DNA of 5,774 nucleotides from Phycisphaerae bacterium (GTDB lineage: Bacteria > Planctomycetota > Phycisphaerae > SM23-33), in contig JASLZV010000032.1 of the NCBI GenBank assembly GCA_030754715.1, positions 1 to 5,774 of the forward strand, read 5' to 3'. The translations under genes and the position numbers were made by a program. Shown piece after piece: positions 1 through 5,774 of the stretch. The notes under the pieces were generated by a model that worked only from the letters and a program-made list of their open reading frames with translations, did not search any database and was not told the origin of the DNA. The number at the start of each line of letters is the position of its first letter. Positions within the stretch are counted from its first letter, which is position 1.

Positions 1-468
1 GAGGCCAAGCAGAAGCCGCCTTACTCGTTCGTCCCGTATGTCATCGAGCCGTCGGGGGGGGTGGATCGTGCGGGGCTGGCGTTCCTCTGCGAGGCGTCCT
101 GTGAAGACGAGGCGCCCGACGAAAAGGGCAACCCCAAGCCGCGTACCGTGATGAAGTTCCACCCTCGCCTCGCGCCGACCAAGGTGGCGGTGTTCCCGCT
201 GGTCAAGAAAGACGGTATGCCGGAAATCGCCCGCAAGATCTACCACGAAGCCCAATCAGCCGGACTGGCCGCCTTCTACGACGAAAAGGGCGCAGTAGGC
301 CGGCGCTACCGTCGCCAGGATGAAGCCGGCACGCCCTTCTGCGTAACCGTGGACGGTCAGACCCTGCAAGACCAGAGCGTCACCGTCCGCGACCGCAACT
401 CGCTCCGGCAGGAGCGCATCGCCGCCGGCCGCGTCGTCGACTTCGTCAGACAGCGTATCACCGGGTGA
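1..468 (+). CDS. glyS: Glycyl-tRNA synthetase, C-terminal part (5' end outside window)
   Basis: Charges tRNA-Gly with glycine in the cytoplasm, using ATP. Only the last 155 residues are present; the reading frame is open from base 1 and ends at TGA 466-468. What remains matches the single-chain (alpha2 dimer) class II type, not the alpha2beta2 GlyQ/GlyS type. Residues 13-23 (YVIEPSGGVDR) are class II motif 3, with the arginine that contacts ATP. An anticodon-binding domain follows, with family blocks KFHPRLAPTKVAVFPLVKK (residues 51-69), GRRYRRQDEAGTPFCVTVD (100-118) and TVTVRDR-like VTVRDR (127-132). The short charged stretch between motif 3 and the anticodon domain is normal for the family. 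The symbol follows usage for the dimeric enzyme; glyQS is also used. No clear terminator follows the stop. Family assignment is firm; the missing N-terminal catalytic part cannot be judged. Confidence 0.95.
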   Translation, partial: EAKQKPPYSFVPYVIEPSGGVDRAGLAFLCEASCEDEAPDEKGNPKPRTVMKFHPRLAPTKVAVFPLVKKDGMPEIARKIYHEAQSAGLAAFYDEKGAVGRRYRRQDEAGTPFCVTVDGQTLQDQSVTVRDRNSLRQERIAAGRVVDFVRQRITG

Positions 469-496
469 TTCACCCCCCACGCACACACAAACACGG

Positions 497-524
497 TTGA
501 CACCGCACCCCGCAGCGATATCAT
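497..524 (+). promoter_or_regulatory. Sigma70-like promoter for the LysM lipoprotein gene
   Basis: A perfect -35 hexamer TTGACA (497-502) and a 5/6 -10 hexamer TATCAT (519-524) are separated by 16 bases. Transcription would begin near 531. That gives a leader of about 28 bases to the ATG at 559, but only about 10 bases to the ATG at 541, so it also bears on the start choice. The site lies in the gap after the glycyl-tRNA synthetase gene and probably drives the lipoprotein gene and recG. The hexamers are seen directly; activity is inferred. Confidence 0.65.
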
Positions 525-546
525 CAGGCGTGGGCAACGTATGGGA

Positions 547-551
547 AAGGA
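547..551 (+). promoter_or_regulatory. Shine-Dalgarno site that fixes the lipoprotein start
   Basis: AAGGA ends 7 bases before the ATG at 559, a standard spacing. It lies inside the alternative longer reading frame starting at 541, which has no purine-rich site of its own upstream (the preceding bases are GGCGTGGGCAACGT). This supports translation from 559. Confidence 0.7.
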
Positions 552-558
552 CACCATC

Positions 559-1029
559 ATGAAAACTGCAATAAACCTGGCAATCGTCTCGGTCTTGATT
601 TCGGGGTTTGTGGCTGGCTGCAAGAAAAAGGAGCCCGTCGCGTACAAGGCCACTGTGCCCACGCCGGCCAAGGCCACTGTGCCCACGCCGCCCAAGGCCA
701 CGCCGCCCACGCCGCCCATGGTGACCGACCCCCTCAAACCTGTCAAACCGACAGCGAAACGTAGGGGCAGGCCTACCAGTAAGGCGCCGACAGACCGGCC
801 AACCGTTGTCAAAGTCTCCGAAGCCGACCAGCCCGGCAGGGAAGTGAAAAACAGCGCCGATACCGCCCGCCCGGCAACCTACACCATCAAAGCGGACGAC
901 ACCCTCTGGTCCATCGCTGTCAAACACCTTGGCAGCGGGCAGCGATGGAAAGATATCGAAGAAGCCAACCCCGGTCTGGATCGCATGAAACTCCGTGTCG
1001 AGCAGGTAATCAAACTTCCAACCAAGTAG
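559..1029 (+). CDS. LysM-domain lipoprotein
   Basis: A predicted 156-residue exported lipoprotein, probably anchored in a membrane by its lipidated cysteine and touching peptidoglycan through LysM. Residues 1-20 form a signal peptide (MKT, then a hydrophobic stretch) ending in the lipobox V-A-G-C, with Cys21 as the lipid site; KKK follows directly. Residues 30-53 are three 8-residue Pro/Thr repeats, and the linker up to about 105 is rich in Pro, Lys and Arg. Residues about 107-154 are one LysM domain (YTIKADDTLWSIA, then LGSGQRWKDIEEANP and a closing VIKLP). I chose the ATG at 559 over the in-frame ATG at 541 because of the ribosome site, the promoter position and the normal signal-peptide start (MKTAIN). 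No catalytic domain is seen, so it may be a structural or adaptor protein. recG starts 16 bases downstream. The LysM and lipoprotein calls are solid; the exact role is unknown. Confidence 0.85.
   Translation: MKTAINLAIVSVLISGFVAGCKKKEPVAYKATVPTPAKATVPTPPKATPPTPPMVTDPLKPVKPTAKRRGRPTSKAPTDRPTVVKVSEADQPGREVKNSADTARPATYTIKADDTLWSIAVKHLGSGQRWKDIEEANPGLDRMKLRVEQVIKLPTK
646..717 (+). repeat. Three tandem 24-base repeats encoding K-A-T-x-P-T-P-x
   Basis: Units lie at 646-669, 670-693 and 694-717. The first two differ by one base and encode KATVPTPA and KATVPTPP; the third is diverged and encodes KATPPTPP. The repeats stay in frame and form the start of the extended linker between the lipid anchor and the LysM domain. 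Near identity of units 1 and 2 suggests recent duplication by slippage or unequal recombination, so copy number may vary between strains. Confidence 0.9.
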
Positions 1030-1045
1030 TCCCCCCGAGCCGACC

Positions 1046-3121
1046 GTGGGCCAACTGACACTCGACACGGACGTTCGCTACGTCAAAGGTGTTGGGCCCC
1101 GCCGCGCCCAGCAACTTTCCGACCTGGGAATCCGCACCGTTGAGGATCTCCTGTTGCACTTCCCCTTCCGCTTCGACCTGCGCCGCCAGGCCCAGCCGAT
1201 TGCATCGCTCTATGGCGGCGAGCAGACCGCCACCATCGCCGGCGAGGTAATGGTCGCTGAGGAACATCGTTTCGGACGCCGGCCGTTCTTCCAGGTGCAA
1301 CTCCAAGACGACACCGGTTGGGTCCTGGTAAAGTGGTTCCACGGAGGATACCTCAGCGACAAGATCAAGCCCGGCATCCACCTGGCCGTCAGCGGCAAGG
1401 TCGGCCTCTATCGCAAGCATCTCCAGTTGGTCAACCCTCAATTCCAGATCCTTTGGGACCCCCAGGGCACCCGGCTTGACCGAGACGAGCTGATGCCGGT
1501 CTATCCAGCCGGCGGAAAACTGACCAGCGTGATGATCGCCTCGATCGTAAAGCACGTGCTGCCGGAAGCCCACAGGCTGATCCGGCGATGGTTCCCGGGC
1601 GAATACCTCGAAAAGCGTGGTTTGATGAGCCGCCCGGACGCCGTGGAGGCCATGCACCGGCCGGAAGACACTGAACATTGGGCGCAGGCGCGGCGCCGGC
1701 TGGTCTATGATGAGTGCCTGCTGATGCAACTTGGCATCGCGCTGGTGCGGATGCGTCAAGTAAGCCGTCCCGCACACCCGCTGGTCAACACGCCGCAAAT
1801 CGACCGGCGTATTCGGGCCAGGTTCCCCTTTACACTCACCGACGCCCAGAACCGCGCCGTCGCCGAGATCGCCGCCGATCTGGGAGGCGACAGACCCATG
1901 AACCGCCTGCTCCAGGGCGACGTCGGGGCGGGCAAGACCGTGGTGGCGCTGTATGCAGCCCTGCTGGCGGTGGCCTGCGGCAAGCAGGCGGCGGTGATGG
2001 CCCCGACGGAAATTCTAGCCACCCAGCACTTTGACAAGGCCCATGCCTACCTGGCCCACTCGCGCGTTCGCCTGGGGTTGCTGGTCGGCGGGCAAAGCCC
2101 CGCCCAGCGCCGCGAAATCCTCGGTAAACTCGCAGCCGGTCAAATCGACATCGTGATCGGCACGCACGCATTGATCAGCGAGGGCGTGCAGTTTGCCGAC
2201 CTGGCGCTGGTGGTCGTGGACGAGCAGCACAAGTTCGGCGTCGAGCAGCGGACCTCCTTTCGCCAAAAGGGCTTCGCGCCGCACTACCTGGTGATGACCG
2301 CCACACCTATTCCCCGCACGCTGGCAATGACCGTCTTCGGTGATCTGGACACGTCGGTAATCGACGCCCTGCCACCCGGTCGGGGTCAAACTACCACAAA
2401 GTGCGTAAGCGAAGAAGACTGGCCAAAGGTGATCGATTTTGTCCGCGGGCAACTGGCCAAGGGCCAGCAGGCCTACTTCATCTATCCGCTGGTCAGCCCG
2501 TCGGGCCAACTGGGATTGGTCGCCGCCGAAGATGCCTATCGCCAACTGGCCGGCGGGCCCTTGAACGAGTTCAACACCGCTCTGATCCACGGACAGATGA
2601 CCGCAGCCAAGAAGGACGCCGTGATGGCTGGGTTCCGCAGCGGTAAGGTCCAGGCGCTGGTCGCCTCGGTGGTGGTCGAGGTGGGTCTGGACGTACCGTC
2701 GGCCAACGTAATGGTGGTCCGCCACGCCGAGCGGTTCGGGCTGGCCCAACTGCATCAACTGCGCGGACGCATCGGACGAGGGCGCCACGATGCCACGTGC
2801 ATCCTGGTGGCCTCACCCAGAACCCCCGGCGCCAAGCAGCGTCTGGCCGTGCTGGCGGAGACCAACGACGGGTTCAAGGTAGCCGAGGAAGACCTGCGCC
2901 TCCGCGGGCCGGGGCAACTGTTCGGTACTCGCCAGCACGGGCTGCCGGAACTGAAAGTCGCCGATCTGGTCGAGGATTTCGAATTGCTCCGCCTGGCCCG
3001 TCGCGAGGCCTTTGCAATTGTCGCCGAAGACCCCGGTCTGAACGCCCCCCACCACCAGCAACTCCGCCGCGAAGTCATCAAGGCTTACGCCGGCAAACTC
3101 AAACTGCTTGACGGCGCGTGA
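1046..3121 (+). CDS. recG: ATP-dependent DNA helicase RecG
   Basis: A superfamily 2 helicase that remodels stalled replication forks and branch-migrates Holliday junctions. At 691 residues it is close to E. coli RecG (693). An N-terminal wedge region with an OB fold (about 1-240, opening with YVKGVGPRRAQQL at 12-24) precedes the helicase core. Core motifs are Q-type FTLTDAQNRAV (262-272), Walker A GDVGAGKT (291-298), APTEILATQH (319-328), Walker B-like DEQH (392-395), TATPIPRTLAMT (418-429), motif V SVVVEVGLDVPSA (541-553) and motif VI QLHQLRGRIGRG (568-579). The C-terminal RecG signature DLRLRGPGQLFGTRQHG (616-632) is intact. The GTG start has no obvious Shine-Dalgarno site, but it is the only start codon after the in-frame stop at 1007-1009 and gives the family's normal N-terminus. 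It probably reads through from the lipoprotein gene. The product looks full length and active. Confidence 0.97.
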   Translation: MGQLTLDTDVRYVKGVGPRRAQQLSDLGIRTVEDLLLHFPFRFDLRRQAQPIASLYGGEQTATIAGEVMVAEEHRFGRRPFFQVQLQDDTGWVLVKWFHGGYLSDKIKPGIHLAVSGKVGLYRKHLQLVNPQFQILWDPQGTRLDRDELMPVYPAGGKLTSVMIASIVKHVLPEAHRLIRRWFPGEYLEKRGLMSRPDAVEAMHRPEDTEHWAQARRRLVYDECLLMQLGIALVRMRQVSRPAHPLVNTPQIDRRIRARFPFTLTDAQNRAVAEIAADLGGDRPMNRLLQGDVGAGKTVVALYAALLAVACGKQAAVMAPTEILATQHFDKAHAYLAHSRVRLGLLVGGQSPAQRREILGKLAAGQIDIVIGTHALISEGVQFADLALVVVDEQHKFGVEQRTSFRQKGFAPHYLVMTATPIPRTLAMTVFGDLDTSVIDALPPGRGQTTTKCVSEEDWPKVIDFVRGQLAKGQQAYFIYPLVSPSGQLGLVAAEDAYRQLAGGPLNEFNTALIHGQMTAAKKDAVMAGFRSGKVQALVASVVVEVGLDVPSANVMVVRHAERFGLAQLHQLRGRIGRGRHDATCILVASPRTPGAKQRLAVLAETNDGFKVAEEDLRLRGPGQLFGTRQHGLPELKVADLVEDFELLRLARREAFAIVAEDPGLNAPHHQQLRREVIKAYAGKLKLLDGA

Positions 3122-3132
3122 CCGATTACGGG

Positions 3133-3161
3133 TTGCGAATCGCGCACTTCCTCACTAACAT
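3133..3161 (+). promoter_or_regulatory. Weak candidate promoter for hisI
   Basis: TTGCGA (3133-3138) and TAACAT (3156-3161) each match the sigma70 hexamers at 4 of 6 positions and are spaced by an ideal 17 bases. They sit in the 89-base gap between recG and hisI, which is more AT-rich than the flanking genes. Such a match can arise by chance, and read-through from recG is equally possible. Confidence 0.3.
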
Positions 3162-3210
3162 GTGTGCCTTGTAACCATGTAAAGACTCAAAGCACGGATG
3201 GGAGACACTT

Positions 3211-3612
3211 ATGAGCCCTCTGAAAGAAAGCATCGCAAAACTGAAGTACGGCGAGCACGGCCTGATCCCCGCCATCATCGTCGATGCCGACAGCAAGACC
3301 GTCCTGATGGTGGCCTACATGAACAAGGATTCGCTGGCCGACACGGTCCGCACCGGAAAGACGCACTTCTGGTCGCGCAGACGAAAAAAGCACTGGCTGA
3401 AGGGCGAGCGCAGCGGCCACACGCAGGACGTCAAGGCCATCTACACCGACTGCGACAACGACACGCTGCTGGTTGAGGTCCACCAGAACGTCGCCGCCTG
3501 CCACAAGGGCTACTTTTCGTGCTTTTACCGTAAACTCAACGACGCGGGTGAGTGGGACGTTGTGGCCGACAAGATCTTCAATCCTGAGAAAGTCTATGGG
3601 AAAAAGAAGTAG
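3211..3612 (+). CDS. hisI: Phosphoribosyl-AMP cyclohydrolase
   Basis: Opens the adenine ring of phosphoribosyl-AMP to give ProFAR, the third step of histidine synthesis, in the cytoplasm. The 133-residue protein is a stand-alone cyclohydrolase; the HisE pyrophosphohydrolase that is fused to it in E. coli is absent, so hisE must lie elsewhere. Family blocks are GLIPAIIVDAD (17-27), VLMVAYMN (31-38), FWSRRRKKHWLKGERSGHTQ (53-72), the metal-binding DCDND (80-84) and AACHKGYFSCFYR (95-107). Cys81, Cys97 and Cys104 match the cysteines that bind zinc in this family, and Asp80, Asp82 and Asp84 match the magnesium site. The start is supported by GGGAG (3200-3204) six bases before the ATG; an ATG at 3198 is in another frame. 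The C-terminus ends in KKK. No other histidine gene is visible, so this is an isolated pathway gene. Confidence 0.96.
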   Translation: MSPLKESIAKLKYGEHGLIPAIIVDADSKTVLMVAYMNKDSLADTVRTGKTHFWSRRRKKHWLKGERSGHTQDVKAIYTDCDNDTLLVEVHQNVAACHKGYFSCFYRKLNDAGEWDVVADKIFNPEKVYGKKK

Positions 3613-3625
3613 CCGAACGCCGAAC
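3612..3625 (+). repeat. Tandem heptamer GCCGAAC x2 at the end of hisI
   Basis: Two exact copies of GCCGAAC abut, starting on the last base of the hisI stop codon. A TCGGC at 3632-3636 could pair with the second copy (5-bp stem, 8-base loop), but no T-run follows, so I do not call a terminator. The rest of the 62-base gap before the transporter gene shows no convincing promoter. The repeat is real; any role is unknown, and it may be chance. Confidence 0.4.
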
Positions 3626-3674
3626 ATCGCCTCGGCAAGCGGCTGTAGCCAGTGAACCTGAAAGCCCAATCGGC

Positions 3675-5585
3675 ATGGACAAATCGAACCTTCCAAGCCC
3701 CAATCGCACCGGCCGAAGGATCATCCTTGCGCTGAACGTTGTCCTGGCGCTGGCCGGCGCGGCGGCGGTGGCGTCGCTTGTCCTGGAGTACGGTTTTCGC
3801 GACCGCCGACCCTTGCCGCAGGTCTGGCTGCACATAGCCCAGACGGTTGTGGTGGCGATTTTCATATTCGACCGGATATGGAGGCTGTTGCTGTCGGACA
3901 ACCGGCTGCGGTATCTGCGAGAGAACTGGACGGATTTTGCGCTCATGCTGGTTGCCGGTTCGGTGCTGGGCGTCACCAGCCACCTGCACAGCGAGGTCCT
4001 GTCGGCCGGAGCGCTGTACGTCATCGTCACACAGGTGTACATCCTGGTGGCGCTGATCATCCGTGGCGTAAACGTGAATTTGCGATTTGCCGACAGCGGC
4101 ATTCATCCCGTGCGCCTGCTGGTGGGCAGTTTCGCCTTCCTCTGCCTGGCCGGATCGGGCCTGCTGATGCTGCCGACGGCAATTCAGCCGACCGACTACA
4201 CAAACTGGTACTATCTGGACTCCCTGTTCACCGCCACCAGCGCCACCTGCGTGACCGGCCTGATCGTCCGCGACACCGGCACACATTTCACACTGTTCGG
4301 ACAGGCGGTGATACTGACCCTCATACAACTCGGTGGGCTGGGCATCATGATATTCGGCACGGTGATGGCCATGATGGTGGGCAAGGGGCTGTCGCTGCGG
4401 GGCTCAAGCGCGCTGGGGGAGATACTGTCGGCCGAGGGCGCCGGGGAGATCGGGCGTGTGGCACGATTCGTAATCCTGGTCACCTTGGGCTTTGAGGCCG
4501 TCGGCGCCGTCATGATGTTCCCGATGTTCCTGGAGGCCCCCGCCGGCGGCGGCGGGGCGATGACGGAGGCCCACGCCGTCTGGCAAAGCGTTTTTCACGC
4601 CATCTCGACCTTTTGTAACGCGGGCTTCTCTCTGTACGGTCAAAACATGACAGCCGGGGTGTCTGAGGGTTGGTCGCAGCCGCTTCGCGACCACTGGCAG
4701 ATGCTCGGCGTGTTCGCTCCGCTGATCGTGTTGGGCGGGCTGGGCTTTCCGGTGCTGCAGGACGTCGCCCGTTTTGCACGCAATGCGCTGGGTCGCCACT
4801 GGCGAGGCCGGTGGCGGGGCGTTCCGACGATTCTACCGGACAAGCCCAAACCACGCCTGACGCTGCACTCAAAGATCGTCCTGACCACCACGGCGATTCT
4901 ACTTGTCGCAGGGGCCGCCGGCGTCTGGGCACTGGAGATTACCAGCGGCGACAGACCAAGCGTCGGAAGGCACGAGCGATACCGTGACGACGTGGCGCCC
5001 AACGACGACTTAGACCAAATGTCGTGGAGGCGAAAAGCCACTGAATCCGTCTTCCTGTCCGTCACCGCCCGCACGGCTGGGTTTAACACTATCCGCACGG
5101 ACGAACTGTCCGACGCGAGCAAGTTGTGGGTCTGCGGGTTGATGACCATCGGTGGCAGCCCGGCCAGCACGGCCGGCGGCTTAAAGACCGTCACCCTGGC
5201 GATACTGGTTATAACCGCCTGTGCCGTACTGCGGCGGCGGAGCGAACCGGAGACGTTCGGCCGCAGCATCTCCTCCGAGGTGCTGCACAAGACCGTGACC
5301 CTCGCATTTCTGTATCTCGGTCTGCTGGCAGCGGTCACGCTGGGGCTGTGCGTGTTCATGCAGGGGCATCACTTTATCGACCTGCTGTTCGAGGCCTGCA
5401 GCGCCTGCGGAACGGTGGGGTTGTCCACCGGGACCACCAGACATCTGACCACCGGGGCCAAGTGTGTCTTGTTGGCCGGAATGTTCGCCGGGCGTCTGGG
5501 CCCGCTGACGCTGATTTTGGCCCTGACAACCAGCGTGCGGCGTGTAGAATATTCCTATCCGTCTGAAAACATAATCATTGGGTGA
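3675..5585 (+). CDS. trkH: TrkH/KtrB-family potassium transporter, pore subunit, with extra N-terminal membrane module
   Basis: An inner-membrane K+ uptake protein that works with an RCK regulator, encoded next door. The core (about 146-636) has the family's four M1-P-M2 repeats. The pore loops are TSATCVTGLIV (188-198), STFCNAGFSL (311-320), TARTAGFNT (464-472) and ACGTVGLSTG (577-586), with filter glycines at about G195, G317, G469 and G582. The gating loop of repeat 3 is GGSPASTAGGLKT (493-505), and the conserved arginine of the last helix is R607 in MFAGRLGPLT. Before the core lie about 145 residues with four likely membrane helices (about 16-37, 49-72, 86-103, 109-129). At 636 residues it is much longer than classic TrkH or KtrB (about 450-485). 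The start is the only plausible one, since no earlier in-frame start occurs in the gap, but its ribosome site is weak (GAAAG, 3660-3664). The ion is inferred from family; ktrB is an alternative symbol. Confidence 0.93.
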   Translation: MDKSNLPSPNRTGRRIILALNVVLALAGAAAVASLVLEYGFRDRRPLPQVWLHIAQTVVVAIFIFDRIWRLLLSDNRLRYLRENWTDFALMLVAGSVLGVTSHLHSEVLSAGALYVIVTQVYILVALIIRGVNVNLRFADSGIHPVRLLVGSFAFLCLAGSGLLMLPTAIQPTDYTNWYYLDSLFTATSATCVTGLIVRDTGTHFTLFGQAVILTLIQLGGLGIMIFGTVMAMMVGKGLSLRGSSALGEILSAEGAGEIGRVARFVILVTLGFEAVGAVMMFPMFLEAPAGGGGAMTEAHAVWQSVFHAISTFCNAGFSLYGQNMTAGVSEGWSQPLRDHWQMLGVFAPLIVLGGLGFPVLQDVARFARNALGRHWRGRWRGVPTILPDKPKPRLTLHSKIVLTTTAILLVAGAAGVWALEITSGDRPSVGRHERYRDDVAPNDDLDQMSWRRKATESVFLSVTARTAGFNTIRTDELSDASKLWVCGLMTIGGSPASTAGGLKTVTLAILVITACAVLRRRSEPETFGRSISSEVLHKTVTLAFLYLGLLAAVTLGLCVFMQGHHFIDLLFEACSACGTVGLSTGTTRHLTTGAKCVLLAGMFAGRLGPLTLILALTTSVRRVEYSYPSENIIIG

Positions 5586-5588
5586 CCC

Positions 5589-5774
5589 ATGGAACGTTTC
5601 GCCGTTATCGGATTGGGCAGGTTCGGCATGACCCTGGCGACGCTGCTGGCCGACGCGGGCGCCGACGTAATCGCGGTGGATTCCAACAAGGACCGCATCG
5701 AAACGATACGCGACCGTGTGGCCCTGGCCGTTTGCCTCGACGCCACCGACGCCAAGGCCCTGAAAAGTCAGGGC
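5589..5774 (+). CDS. ktrA: TrkA/KtrA-type RCK potassium-channel regulator, N-terminal part (3' end outside window)
   Basis: A cytoplasmic nucleotide-binding subunit that forms a ring under the TrkH/KtrB pore and gates it in response to bound nucleotide. The 62 residues present are the start of an RCK_N (Rossmann) domain: strand FAVIGLGRFG with the glycine motif at 8-13 (GLGRFG), an acidic residue at the end of the second strand (D31 in VIAVDSN) that usually binds the ribose, and LDATDAKAL (50-58). The opening resembles single-RCK KtrA more than the two-RCK TrkA of E. coli, but length cannot be judged because the window ends. The ATG lies 3 bases after the transporter stop, so translation is probably coupled; GGGTGA just upstream is too close to be a good ribosome site. 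Confidence 0.92.
   Translation, partial: MERFAVIGLGRFGMTLATLLADAGADVIAVDSNKDRIETIRDRVALAVCLDATDAKALKSQG

Noticed and set aside
457..469. Inverted repeat ATCACC/GGTGAT at the end of the synthetase gene
   Set aside because: Only one base separates the arms, so it cannot form a proper hairpin, and no T-run follows. Not a terminator.
760..796. AT-hook-like KRRGRP in the lipoprotein linker
   Set aside because: The protein has a signal peptide and lipobox and is exported, so DNA binding is unlikely. The motif is short and occurs by chance in basic Pro-rich linkers.
256..1068. A long minus-strand open frame with repeated Gly/Arg/His units
   Set aside because: It is the reverse complement of the lipoprotein gene's 24-base repeats and of the synthetase end. 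It matches no family I recognise, and it overlaps two well-supported + strand genes.
2015..2788. A 257-codon minus-strand open frame inside recG
   Set aside because: GC-rich coding DNA often leaves the opposite strand open. recG is intact with all its motifs across this stretch, and the antisense product resembles nothing I recognise.
3123..3142. CGATT/AATCG inverted repeat after recG
   Set aside because: A 5-bp AT-containing stem with a 10-base loop and no T-run is too weak to call a terminator.
3159..3180. ACATG/CATGT inverted repeat before hisI
   Set aside because: The arms are 5 bases with a 12-base spacer, which is expected by chance. I see no second copy that would suggest an operator.
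3878..4495. A 205-codon + strand open frame in another frame inside the transporter gene
   Set aside because: Its translation is rich in Arg, Gly and His without any domain, typical of an out-of-frame shadow; the transporter frame is continuous with family motifs throughout.

Overview
The window is a GC-rich bacterial stretch in which every recognised gene lies on the + strand and gaps are short. It reads as ordinary chromosomal housekeeping sequence. I see no phage, insertion sequence, CRISPR array, tRNA or rRNA. Three traits suggest Planctomycetota, perhaps the Phycisphaerae: an archaeal/eukaryote-like single-chain glycyl-tRNA synthetase, a stand-alone HisI, and a long TrkH/KtrB-type protein with an extra N-terminal membrane module. 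That assignment is inference and needs a database search.

Layout. The 3' end of a glycyl-tRNA synthetase gene occupies 1-468. A strong sigma70-like promoter (497-524) follows, then a short lipoprotein gene with one C-terminal LysM domain (559-1029). recG, the branch-migrating DNA helicase, starts with GTG only 16 bases later (1046-3121), so the two are probably co-transcribed. An 89-base gap with a weak promoter candidate leads to hisI (3211-3612). After 62 bases comes a potassium-transporter pair: a TrkH/KtrB pore subunit (3675-5585) and, 3 bases further, the start of its RCK-domain regulator (5589 to the window edge).

How the genes relate. Only the last two form an evident functional unit: the pore protein conducts K+ across the inner membrane and the nucleotide-binding ring protein gates it. 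The others serve translation, the cell envelope, recombination and repair, and histidine synthesis, and are neighbours without an obvious shared role.

The points most worth a second look are the roughly 145-residue N-terminal module of the K+ transporter, which looks like a degenerate voltage-sensor-type four-helix bundle, an alanine in its Gly-rich gating loop, and the promoter and ribosome-site evidence that moves the lipoprotein start from 541 to 559. I found no convincing new biological system here.
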